A stretch of DNA of 33,689 nucleotides from Rhodoferax sp. UBA5149 (GTDB lineage Bacteria; Pseudomonadota; Gammaproteobacteria; Burkholderiales; Burkholderiaceae_C): the NCBI RefSeq assembly GCF_002413825.1, contig NZ_DHXT01000062.1, forward strand, positions 1 through 33,689. The letters are read 5' to 3'. Below are positions 15,205 through 24,500 of this stretch, piece by piece (the stretch's first letter is position 1; each line of letters opens with the position of its first letter). Below the pieces are notes generated by a model. It worked only from the letters and a program-made list of their open reading frames with translations. It was not told where the DNA came from and did not search any database. The position numbers and the translations under genes were made by a program.

Positions 15205-17220
15205 ATGAGTCAAACCCTGTCTGCTTCAACGCTACTTCTGGTGCCCATGGCGCCACTGGCGGCGGCCGTTCTGGCCGGTATTCTTGGTACCAAATTTGGT
15301 GGCAACTGGATCGGTCGCCGGATGTCGCATTCGCTCACCATCCTGGGTGTGCTGCTGTCGTTCATTCTGTCTGCCATGACGCTCAAGAGCGTAGCGCTTG
15401 ATGGCGCCCGCTTCAATGAGACCCTCTATACCTGGATGGTGGTTGGTGGGCTCAAAATGGAGATTGGCTTCCTCATTGATGGCCTGACCGCGATGATGAT
15501 GTGCGTGGTGAGTTTTGTGTCCTTGATGGTTCACATTTACACCATTGGCTACATGGAAGAAGACGAAGGCTACAACCGTTTCTTTGCCTACATCTCGCTC
15601 TTCACGTTCTCCATGTTGATGCTGGTGATGAGCAACAACATGCTGCAGCTGTTCTTTGGCTGGGAGGCGGTGGGTCTGGTGTCGTATTTGTTGATCGGCT
15701 TCTGGTTCAACAAGCCGAGCGCCATTTTCGCCAACATGAAAGCTTTTCTGGTCAATCGGGTGGGGGACTTTGGCTTCATTCTTGGAATCGGACTGATTGT
15801 TGCTTTCACTGGCACGCTCAATTACGCCGAAGCTTTCGCCAAGGCCGCTGATTTGGCGAAGCTCAGTTTCCCGGGTACCGACTGGATGCTGATCACGGTC
15901 ATCTGCATCTGTTTGTTTATTGGTGCCATGGGTAAATCGGCGCAATTTCCGCTACACGTCTGGTTGCCGGATTCCATGGAAGGCCCTACGCCCATCTCCG
16001 CTTTGATCCACGCGGCCACCATGGTGACCGCCGGGATTTTCATGGTGGCGCGCATGTCGCCTCTGTTTGAGCTCAGCGAGACGGCCCTTAACTTCGTTAT
16101 GGTGATCGGTGCCATCACGGCCTTGTTCATGGGCTTTTTGGGCATCATCCAGAACGACATCAAACGCATCGTGGCCTATTCCACGCTGTCCCAGCTCGGC
16201 TACATGACGGTGGCGCTCGGTGCTTCGGCCTATTCCGTGGCGGTTTTCCACCTCATGACACATGCGTTCTTCAAGGCCTTGCTGTTCCTTGCGGCCGGCT
16301 CGGTCATCATGGGCGTGCATCACAACCAGGACATTCGCTGGATGGGCGGTCTTCGCAAGTACATGCCGATCACGTGGATCACCATGCTGCTAGGCTCGCT
16401 TGCCCTCATTGGAACGCCTTTTTTCGCAGGGTTTTATTCCAAGGACAGCATTATTGAAGCGGTGCTCGAAAGCCATCTCCCGGCTGCTGGATTTGCATCG
16501 TTTGCGGTCTTGGCCGGTGTGTTTGTGACGGCGTTTTATTCCTTTCGCCTGTATTTCCTGGTGTTCCATGGCAAGGAGCGTTTCGACCAAAATCCAGACG
16601 CTCACCACGGCGATCACCATGGCCACCACAATGAGCAGCACGAACCGCATGAGTCACCCTGGGTCGTGACCGTGCCTTTGATCCTGCTGGCGATCCCTTC
16701 GGTCGTGATTGGCTTCATGACCATTCAACCCATGCTGTTTGGCGAGTTTTTCAAGGGTGCTATCTTCATCGACAGCGAAAAACACGCTGCCCTGGAAGAA
16801 CTGGCCAAGGCGTTTCATGGCCCGGTGCAAATGGCATGGCATGCGTTGACAACGCTGCCGTTCTGGCTCGCGTTGGCGGGCGTGGCTAGCGCCTACTACA
16901 TGTACATGGTCAATCCGGCGTTGCCATCGGCCATCAAGACCCGTGTCCAGCCTATCTACACGCTGCTGGAGAACAAGTACTACTTCGACTGGTTCAACGA
17001 AAATGTTCTCGCCCGTGGGGCCAGGGCCTTGGGCACCGGCTTGTGGAAGTGGGGCGATGAGGCCCTGATTGACGGTGCGCTGGTCAATGGTTCCTGGAAA
17101 GTGGTCGGCTGGGTATCCAGCGTGGTTCGCCGGGTGCAGACGGGTTATCTGTACCACTACGCGTTCGCCATGATCATGGGTGTTTTTGTGCTGATGACGT
17201 ATTTCGTCTGGCTCAAGTAG
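15205..17220 (+). CDS. nuoL: NADH-quinone oxidoreductase subunit L (antiporter-like)
   Basis: The 671-residue protein is the most distal antiporter-like proton pump of complex I. The core helices have the conserved FFGWEAVGLVSYLLIGFWF glutamate helix, the lysine segment MGKSAQFPLHVWLPDSMEGPTPISALIHAATMVTAG and QNDIKRIVAYSTLSQLGYM. The C-terminus contains the long lateral helix and a last membrane anchor. A loop at residues 467-482 has eight histidines in sixteen residues, perhaps metal-binding, perhaps only a linker. The gap to nuoK is four bases. Confidence 0.97.
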   Translation: MSQTLSASTLLLVPMAPLAAAVLAGILGTKFGGNWIGRRMSHSLTILGVLLSFILSAMTLKSVALDGARFNETLYTWMVVGGLKMEIGFLIDGLTAMMMCVVSFVSLMVHIYTIGYMEEDEGYNRFFAYISLFTFSMLMLVMSNNMLQLFFGWEAVGLVSYLLIGFWFNKPSAIFANMKAFLVNRVGDFGFILGIGLIVAFTGTLNYAEAFAKAADLAKLSFPGTDWMLITVICICLFIGAMGKSAQFPLHVWLPDSMEGPTPISALIHAATMVTAGIFMVARMSPLFELSETALNFVMVIGAITALFMGFLGIIQNDIKRIVAYSTLSQLGYMTVALGASAYSVAVFHLMTHAFFKALLFLAAGSVIMGVHHNQDIRWMGGLRKYMPITWITMLLGSLALIGTPFFAGFYSKDSIIEAVLESHLPAAGFASFAVLAGVFVTAFYSFRLYFLVFHGKERFDQNPDAHHGDHHGHHNEQHEPHESPWVVTVPLILLAIPSVVIGFMTIQPMLFGEFFKGAIFIDSEKHAALEELAKAFHGPVQMAWHALTTLPFWLALAGVASAYYMYMVNPALPSAIKTRVQPIYTLLENKYYFDWFNENVLARGARALGTGLWKWGDEALIDGALVNGSWKVVGWVSSVVRRVQTGYLYHYAFAMIMGVFVLMTYFVWLK

Positions 17221-17233
17221 GAGAATTTAAAAA

Positions 17234-18709
17234 ATGGGTTTGTTGAGCCTGGCTATTTGGACACCGATCGTTTTCGGTGTCGTGCTGCTGGCACTCGGTC
17301 GAGACGATCAGGCGCGTACCGTGCGCTGGGTTGCCTTGATCGGCGCCATTGCCAGCTTCGCTGTCACTTTGCCGTTGTATGACGGGTTCAAGCTCGGTAC
17401 CGCTGCCATGCAGTTTGTCGAGAATGCACCGTGGATCGAGCGCTTCAATGTCAATTACCACCTCGGCGTGGATGGTATTTCACTCTGGTTTGTGCTGCTG
17501 ACGGCCTTCATCAACGTGGTGGTGGTGATCGCCGGTTGGGAAGCCATTACCCGGCGCGTCAACCAGTACATGGGGGCTTTCCTTATTTTGAGCGGTTTGA
17601 TGATCGGCGTCTTCTGTGCGCTCGATGGCATGCTGTTTTATGTGTTTTTTGAGGCGACACTGATTCCGATGTACCTGATCATTGGTATCTGGGGCGGGCC
17701 GAACAAAATCTACGCAGCATTCAAGTTCTTCCTGTACACCTTGCTCGGCTCACTGTTGCTGCTGATTGCGCTGATCTTTCTGTACACCAAGTCGGGTGGC
17801 AGTTTCGACGTGGCGCTGTGGCACCAGCTTCCGCTGGGCGGCACGACGCAGACATTGTTGTTTTTTGCATTCCTGGCGGCCTTCGCGGTGAAGGTTCCCA
17901 TGTGGCCGGTACATACCTGGCTGCCTGATGTGCACGTTGAGGCCCCGACCGGTGGTTCGGCTGTGCTGGCCGCCATCATGCTCAAGCTCGGCGCCTATGG
18001 TTTTCTGCGTTTTTCCCTGCCTATTGCACCGGATGCGGCACGGGAGTGGGCCTGGTTGATGATTGCTTTGTCCCTGATTGCGGTCATCTACGTCGGTTTG
18101 GTGGCGATGGTGCAAAAGGATATGAAAAAGCTGGTCGCGTATTCGTCGGTTGCTCACATGGGTTTTGTCACCCTTGGCTTCTTCATCTTCAATGACCTGG
18201 GCGTGTCGGGTGGCCTGGTACAGATGATCGCGCACGGCTTCGTGTCAGCCGCCATGTTCCTGTCTATTGGTGTGTTGTATGACCGTGTTCATTCACGTGA
18301 AATCGCCAGTTACGGTGGCGTGGTCAACACCATGCCTAAATTCACGGCGTTTGCCCTGATGTTTGCCATGGCCAATTGCGGTTTGCCGGGTACCGCGGGT
18401 TTTGTGGGCGAGTGGATGGTGATTCTGGGTGCCGTCAAGGCCAATTTCTGGCTTGGTTTTGGTGCTGCCAGTGCCTTGATTTTTGGTGCGGCCTATACCT
18501 TGTGGATGTTCAAACGCGTCTACCTGGGCCCGGTTGCGAATCATCACGTCAAGACGCTGATCGACATCAACAGCCGTGAGTTCCTGATGCTGGCCTTGCT
18601 GGCCATCGCGGTGTTGTACATGGGTATTTATCCGAAACCGTTTACCGACGTGATGGACACCTCCGTGGCGGAGTTGCTCAAGCACGTTGCGCTGTCCAAG
18701 CTGAATTGA
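17234..18709 (+). CDS. nuoM: NADH-quinone oxidoreductase subunit M (antiporter-like)
   Basis: The 491-residue protein is the second antiporter-like proton pump. Signature segments are FEATLIPMYLIIGIWGG (key glutamate), FLAAFAVKVPMWPVHTWLPDVHVEAPTGGSAVLAAIMLKLG (key lysine) and QKDMKKLVAYSSVAHMGFV. It has fourteen predicted helices. AGGAG precedes the ATG at good distance. The stop codon lies in the first unit of a short 14-base repeat that fills the gap to nuoN. Confidence 0.97.
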   Translation: MGLLSLAIWTPIVFGVVLLALGRDDQARTVRWVALIGAIASFAVTLPLYDGFKLGTAAMQFVENAPWIERFNVNYHLGVDGISLWFVLLTAFINVVVVIAGWEAITRRVNQYMGAFLILSGLMIGVFCALDGMLFYVFFEATLIPMYLIIGIWGGPNKIYAAFKFFLYTLLGSLLLLIALIFLYTKSGGSFDVALWHQLPLGGTTQTLLFFAFLAAFAVKVPMWPVHTWLPDVHVEAPTGGSAVLAAIMLKLGAYGFLRFSLPIAPDAAREWAWLMIALSLIAVIYVGLVAMVQKDMKKLVAYSSVAHMGFVTLGFFIFNDLGVSGGLVQMIAHGFVSAAMFLSIGVLYDRVHSREIASYGGVVNTMPKFTAFALMFAMANCGLPGTAGFVGEWMVILGAVKANFWLGFGAASALIFGAAYTLWMFKRVYLGPVANHHVKTLIDINSREFLMLALLAIAVLYMGIYPKPFTDVMDTSVAELLKHVALSKLN

Positions 18710-18743
18710 TCAGTCTGAATTGACCAAATTGAATTAAGAGATG
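18702..18743. repeat. Degenerate 14-base tandem repeat between nuoM and nuoN
   Basis: TGAATTGA begins at 18702 and 18716, and TGAATTAA at 18730, a strict 14-base period. The first unit contains the nuoM stop. The third ends at the purine-rich region before the nuoN start. Confidence 0.55.
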
Positions 18744-18747
18744 GAAC

Positions 18748-20235
18748 ATGATCGATAAACTCAGTTGGATCTCGGTTTACCCCGAAATCATCCTGCTCGT
18801 CATGGCCTGCGTGATTGCGCTGGTCGATCTAGGTGTGAAGAGCCCACGCCGTACAACGACCTATTTGCTGACCCTGCTGACATTGGCAGTCGTGGCCGCA
18901 TTGCAGGCTAGCTACGCCAGTGGCGGCGCAACGGTGTACGGTTTTGGGAACATGGTGGTCAGTGACCAGATGGGAAACTGGCTCAAGTGCTTTGCCACCA
19001 TCGCGGTGATGGTCACCCTGGTGTACGGTCGCCCCTACGCGGCGGACCGTGACATGTTGCGCGGTGGCGAGATGTTCTCCTTGAGCATGTTTGCGCTGCT
19101 GGGCATGTTTGTCATGATCTCAGGGAACAATTTCCTTGTGATCTATATGGGGCTTGAATTGCTCACGCTGTCCAGCTACGCTCTGGTGGCCTTGCGGCGC
19201 GACAATGTAACGGCTACCGAAGCGGCGATGAAATATTTCGTGCTGGGTGCAATGGCCTCGGGTTTCCTTCTGTACGGACTGTCGATGATGTACGGTGCCA
19301 CCGGCTCGCTGGATGTGAATGCTGTTTTCAAAGCCATTAATTCAGGACAGATCAAACATCAAGTCCTGGTGTTCGGCTTGGTGTTTGTGGTGGCCGGACT
19401 CGCTTTCAAACTTGGTGTGGTGCCATTTCACATGTGGATCCCTGACGTTTACCAGGGGGCACCCACGGCCGTGACGCTGCTCATTGGTGGTGCGCCCAAG
19501 CTGGCGGCGTTCGCCATCGTCATTCGCCTGCTGGTGGAAGGCATGTTGCCGCTGGCCATCGACTGGCAGCAGATGTTGATGGTGCTGTCGATCGGTTCCT
19601 TGCTGATTGGTAATCTGGCGGCTATCGCGCAGACCAATCTCAAACGCATGCTGGCGTTTTCGACCATTTCCCAGATGGGTTTTGTATTGCTTGGCCTGAT
19701 GTCGGGCGTGGTCAATGGCCACATCCACTATGCTGCCAATGCCTACAGCTCATCCATGTTTTATGTCATCACGTATGTGTTGACCACGCTGGCAAGTTTT
19801 GGCGTCATCCTCTTGCTCGCCCGTGACGGTTTTGAGAGTGAAGAGATATCTGATTTCGCCGGTCTGAACGAACGCAGCCCACTGTACGCAGCCGTGATGG
19901 CCATCTGTCTTTTCTCACTGGCAGGCATTCCACCCATGGTTGGCTTTTACGCCAAGCTCGCGGTCTTGCAGGCACTGATCGCATCTGGTCAGACCATCCA
20001 TATCGGTCTGGCCGTGTTCGCCGTGATGATGTCATTGATCGGTGCCTTTTATTACCTGCGAGTCGTCAAAGTGATGTACTTTGATCAACCGATCACGGCC
20101 AGCACGGTGTCTGCACCGTTGGACGTTCGTGCTGTGCTGTCGATCAACGGCGCGCTGGTGCTGATTCTGGGCCTGGTGCCCGGTGGCCTGATGGCTTTGT
20201 GCGCCAATGCGGTCGTGCAAATGCTGGGTACCTGA
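18748..20235 (+). CDS. nuoN: NADH-quinone oxidoreductase subunit N (antiporter-like)
   Basis: The 495-residue protein is the antiporter-like pump closest to the peripheral arm. It shows the YMGLELLTLSSYALVAL glutamate helix, AFKLGVVPFHMWIPDVYQGAPTAVTLLIGGAPK with the central lysine, and QTNLKRMLAFSTISQMGFVLLGL. About fourteen helices are predicted. It closes the nuo operon. A 63-base gap to the next gene shows no terminator, so the Nudix gene may be co-transcribed. Confidence 0.97.
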   Translation: MIDKLSWISVYPEIILLVMACVIALVDLGVKSPRRTTTYLLTLLTLAVVAALQASYASGGATVYGFGNMVVSDQMGNWLKCFATIAVMVTLVYGRPYAADRDMLRGGEMFSLSMFALLGMFVMISGNNFLVIYMGLELLTLSSYALVALRRDNVTATEAAMKYFVLGAMASGFLLYGLSMMYGATGSLDVNAVFKAINSGQIKHQVLVFGLVFVVAGLAFKLGVVPFHMWIPDVYQGAPTAVTLLIGGAPKLAAFAIVIRLLVEGMLPLAIDWQQMLMVLSIGSLLIGNLAAIAQTNLKRMLAFSTISQMGFVLLGLMSGVVNGHIHYAANAYSSSMFYVITYVLTTLASFGVILLLARDGFESEEISDFAGLNERSPLYAAVMAICLFSLAGIPPMVGFYAKLAVLQALIASGQTIHIGLAVFAVMMSLIGAFYYLRVVKVMYFDQPITASTVSAPLDVRAVLSINGALVLILGLVPGGLMALCANAVVQMLGT

Positions 20236-20298
20236 TCGCTTTGGCGGGGTTTGTCTGCCTCGCTGCTCAAGCACGGTGGCTAGTTCTTCGCAACGCTC

Positions 20299-20904
20299 AT
20301 GGATGATTCCCATCTGATCGAAAAAAAGCTCGCCAGCGAAGAGCTGTTCAAGGGCCGTCTGTTGCACGCCTTTCGTGACACGGTCAAACTTCCTAGCGGT
20401 GCGACCGCCTCCCGTGAGTATGTGGTGCATCCTGGGGCTGTGATGATCGTTCCGCTGATTGAAGAAGCCTCGGGCGAAGTGCGGATAGTGCTGGAGCGCC
20501 AGTTTCGCTATCCCGTGGGTCAGGTCATGATTGAGTTTCCGGCTGGCAAGCTCGATCACGGCGAAGACACACTGGTCTGCGCTCAGCGCGAGCTGCTGGA
20601 AGAAACCGGCTATACCGCCCATGAATGGGCGCGCGCGGGCGTGTTGCACCCGGTCATTTCCTACTCCACGGAGTTCATTGATATCTGGTTTGCCCGTGGC
20701 TTGAGCGTTGGCGCTCGTCAGCTTGACCAGGACGAGTTTCTGGACGTGTTCACTGCTACACCGGCAGAGTTGCTGCAATGGTGCCGTGATGGCCAGGTAA
20801 CGGATGCCAAAACCCTGATCGCGGCCTTGTGGTTGCAAAACGTGTTGTCGGGCGTGTGGGGATTGAATTGGCGACAAGTTGCCAAGCCCGGCGTCGCTGG
20901 ATAA
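20299..20904 (+). CDS. Nudix hydrolase, ADP-ribose pyrophosphatase-like
   Basis: The 201-residue protein has a perfect Nudix box GX5EX7REUXEEXGU at residues 83-105: G83, E89, R97, E98, E101, E102, G104. An N-terminal beta domain and ERQFRYPVGQVMIEFPAGK before the box resemble the NudF-type ADP-ribose pyrophosphatases, which split ADP-ribose to AMP and ribose 5-phosphate. Adjacency to the NADH dehydrogenase operon fits a role in clearing NAD breakdown products, but that is inference. No clear Shine-Dalgarno sequence precedes the ATG. The gene ends seven bases before the DUF1178 gene. Confidence 0.9.
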   Translation: MDDSHLIEKKLASEELFKGRLLHAFRDTVKLPSGATASREYVVHPGAVMIVPLIEEASGEVRIVLERQFRYPVGQVMIEFPAGKLDHGEDTLVCAQRELLEETGYTAHEWARAGVLHPVISYSTEFIDIWFARGLSVGARQLDQDEFLDVFTATPAELLQWCRDGQVTDAKTLIAALWLQNVLSGVWGLNWRQVAKPGVAG

Positions 20905-20911
20905 TGGCGCC

Positions 20912-21361
20912 ATGAAAGTTCTGGATCTTCAGTGTGGCCATCAGCACGTGTTTGAGGGATGGTTTGCGTCCGAAGATGATTTTCGGGGCCAATGCGATCG
21001 TGGCCTGGTCGAGTGTCCGGTGTGCGGCGACGCGTCGATTACCAAGCGCTTGAGCGCGCCGCGCCTCAGCTTGGGAAGTGCCCGAGCCGAGCCCTCAATC
21101 CCGCAAGACGTGGTCTCCACGGCCGGCACCGATCAGACGCCGCAGGCCGCCTGGATGGCGGTGGCCCGACTCATTTTGGCCAATACCGACGATGTGGGGA
21201 ACAGGTTTGCCGAGGAAGCTCGGAAAATCCATTACGGCGAGGCCAAGGCGCGCGGCATTCGCGGCCAGGCCTCACGTGCCGAGACCGAGTCTCTCCTCGC
21301 GGAAGGCATCGCCGTGATGCCACTGCCGCTGCCCGAAGCGCTCAAGGGGCGCTTGCAGTAG
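20912..21361 (+). CDS. DUF1178 family protein, unknown function
   Basis: The 149-residue protein starts MKVLDLQCGHQHVFEGWFAS, the signature of the DUF1178 family. C8, H10 or H12, C35 and C38 (CPVC) look like a small zinc ribbon at the N-terminus. The middle is variable, and the C-terminal half (VGNRFAEEARKIHYGEAKARGIRG) is conserved and helical. No function is known to me. I chose ATG 20912, seven bases after the Nudix stop; the frame is open upstream only within the Nudix gene. The pair Nudix-DUF1178 after nuoN recurs in Burkholderiales as I recall, which suggests co-transcription. Confidence 0.88.
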   Translation: MKVLDLQCGHQHVFEGWFASEDDFRGQCDRGLVECPVCGDASITKRLSAPRLSLGSARAEPSIPQDVVSTAGTDQTPQAAWMAVARLILANTDDVGNRFAEEARKIHYGEAKARGIRGQASRAETESLLAEGIAVMPLPLPEALKGRLQ

Positions 21362-21486
21362 GCGTCGACAAGCGGGTGTAAACCCGTCCACTGTGACGTG
21401 CCTGCGTGCGCACATTGACGTAATACGACTCTTGCATAAAGCCATGAATTGGTAAGCAAAGCTCACCCAAGAGCGATAAGCCCGCC

Positions 21487-21492
21487 TAGAAT
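21487..21492 (+). promoter_or_regulatory. Possible -10 element for the glutamate dehydrogenase gene
   Basis: TAGAAT lies 33 bases before the start, in a 163-base intergenic stretch. No clear -35 is seen. The same stretch holds a small hairpin CGGGT-GTAA-ACCCG (21373-21386) after the DUF1178 gene, without a T run. Confidence 0.4.
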
Positions 21493-21524
21493 CCGCGACA
21501 TCCAAAAGATCAACCGGAGACACC

Positions 21525-24500
21525 ATGACTACTCCCGCGCTTGCCGAGCTGCTTTCCTATACCCAGGAGCATGCAGGGCCCGCCACCGATCGGCTTGCTG
21601 ATTTCGTATCTGCCTATTTCGAGAACACCGACCCGGATGAAATCCAGGCCCGTGGTCCGGCCACTTTGTTTGCCATTGCCAACGCGCACTGGCGCTTGCT
21701 GGCGTCGCCACGAACTCCGCAAAACGCCAAGATTCGCGTGTTCAATCCGACGCTGGCTGAAGACGGCTTCGTGAGCGAACACACATCCATCCAGATCGTT
21801 CACGACGACATGCCCTTTCTGGTGGACTCGGTCACCATGGCAGTGAATCGCAGTGGCCGCACGGCACACTGGATTGTTCACCCTTTACTGGGCGTACAGC
21901 GTGATGAGCAGGGTCACCTGATCAAAACTTCCAGCGCAGCACCCGGTTCGACGCAAACCAGTCCGATCGAGTCCCTCATTCTGGTCGAGTGCGATCGCAT
22001 TGCCGGTGAGGCAGATCGCATCGCCTTGGCCAATGACCTGGCTCTTGTGCTGGGTGATGTGCGCGCCGTGGTGCAAGACTGGCGTCCCATGCTGGACCGG
22101 GTGCAAGCCGTGCGGGCGGCGTTGGCGCGCTCAACGCTGTCCTGCGTCAACCAGCAAGAGGGCATTGATTTCTTGCGCTGGCTCGAAAACAAGCATTTCA
22201 CTTTCCTGGGCGCCAGAGACTACGCGCTTCAGCGCGATGGCGAGGCCGTGAGCCTGGTGGCGATCCCCGAGACCGGCCTGGGTGTGCTGCGCGGAGCGGT
22301 TCAAACACCCGTCAGCCGACTGTCGGCAGATGCGGTGGCGTTGCTGGATTCCGACCAGTTGGTGCTCGTCACCAAGGCCATGACGCGTGCCACGGTGCAC
22401 CGCCCCGCCTGGCTGGATTACGTCGCCGTCAAACGCTTTGACGACGCCGGTCAAGTGGTCGGCGAGGCCCGGTTTCTGGGGCTGTACACCTCCACGGCTT
22501 ACTCGGCCCTGGTCAGTGAAATTCCCCAAGTTCGTTTGCGCGCCGCCGAGGTCATGGCTGCTGCGGGCGTGGTGCCTGACAGCCATGCCGCCAAGTCATT
22601 GCAATCAATTCTGGACGCCTACCCGCGCGACGAGTTGTTCCAGGTTGATACCGCCACGCTCACCGAGCATGCGATCGGTATTCTGCGTTTGCAAGAGCGC
22701 CAGCGCACCCGCGTGTTCCTGCGCCGCGACCCGTTTGGACGCTTTACCTCGGTGCAGGTGTTTGTGCCGCGCGACCGCTACAACACCGAGCTGCGCATCA
22801 AGATTGGCCAGGAACTGGCGGGCGCGCTGGACGGCCAGTCGCTCGAATTCACCCCCACGCTCACAGACAGCCCGCTGGCTCGCATTCACTATCTGGTGCG
22901 CGCCAAAGAGCGTGCGCCGGAAAATGTGGACCTGCGTGCTCTGGAAGCGCGTATTGCCAGACTGGCACAGCGCTGGGAGGACGACTGCGCGCAAGAACTG
23001 CTATACACCCATGGCGAGGGTCAAGGCTTGGCCCTGGCTCATCGTTTTGCCAATTCATTCCCCACCGCCTACCGCGAAGACTTCTCGGCCCAAGTGGCGG
23101 CCGAAGACACCCAAGTACTGGCCGCATTGACGCCGACCTCTTCTCTGGCCGTCAAGCTGTATCGTCCGCTGGATGCTGGCGCTGGCATGCTGCGCTTCAA
23201 GATCTACAACACCTCCAAGGTGGCGCTGTCTGACTCCCTGCCGGTACTGGAACGCATGGGCGCGCGCGTGCTGGACGAGCACCCCTATCGGGTCGGCAAT
23301 GAGGTTGGCAGCGAAGTCTTCTGGATTCACGATCTCGGCCTGCAATTGCCCACGGACACAGAGCTTTCCGCCGTCAAATCCCGTTTCGAGTCGCTGTTTG
23401 CCCAAGCCTGGAAAGGCGAAGTCGACAGTGACGACCTGAACAAGCTGGTGCTCAGCACCACGCTGGATGCCCGCGCCATTTCCGTGCTGCGCGCCTACAC
23501 CCGTTACTTCAAGCAACTTGGGTTTGCCTTCAGCCAGAGCTACATCGAGGCCACGCTGAACAAGAACGCCGTGATCTCGCAGGAAATCAGCCAATTGTTC
23601 GAAGCCCGCTTCGACCCCTCGCAAACCGGGAGCCGCGACGACGCTCAGAAGCACCTGGTTGAGAGCATGGAGGGCCACCTCAACGCCGTGGCGAGTCTGG
23701 ACGAGGACCGCATCCTGCGCCAGTTCTATGCCAGCGTGATGGCCACGCTGCGCACCAATGCATGGCAGACGACCGATGCGGGCACGTGCAAACCCTACCT
23801 GAGCTTCAAATTCAATCCGCGTGAAGTGCCGGGCGTGCCCGAGCCCAAACCCCTGTTTGAAATCTGGGTCTATTCACCGCGTGTTGAAGGCGTGCATTTG
23901 CGAAACGGAAAAGTGGCGCGAGGCGGCATTCGCTGGTCTGACCGTCGCGAAGACTTCCGCACGGAAATTCTGGGATTGGTCAAAGCCCAGCATGTCAAAA
24001 ACACGGTCATCGTCCCGGTCGGTTCCAAGGGCGGGTTTGTGCTCAAGAATGCGCCCGCCGCGAGTGACCGCGAAGCTTTCATGGCCGAGGGTGTGGCCTG
24101 CTACAAGCTCTTCCTGTCCGCGCTGCTGGACCTCACCGACAACCTGGTGAAAGGGGCTGTTGTACCTCCCGCCAAGGTGGTGCGCCACGACGTGGATGAC
24201 CCCTACCTGGTGGTCGCGGCCGACAAGGGCACGGCGACTTTCTCCGACATCGCCAACAGCGTGTCGGCAGATTACGGTTTCTGGCTCGGCGACGCGTTTG
24301 CCTCGGGTGGCTCAGTCGGTTACGACCATAAGAAAATGGGCATCACGGCACGCGGTGCCTGGGAATCGGTCAAGCGGCACTTCCGTGCGCTCTCCATCAA
24401 CACGCAGACCACGCCGTTCACGGTGGCGGGCATTGGTGATATGTCGGGTGACGTGTTTGGCAACGGCATGCTGCTGTCCGAGCACATCAAGCTGGTGTTG

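Noticed and set aside
21421..21431. TAATACGACTC, matching the first part of the T7 phage promoter
   Set aside because: The match stops after 11 bases and the initiation part is absent. There are no phage genes nearby, so it is chance.
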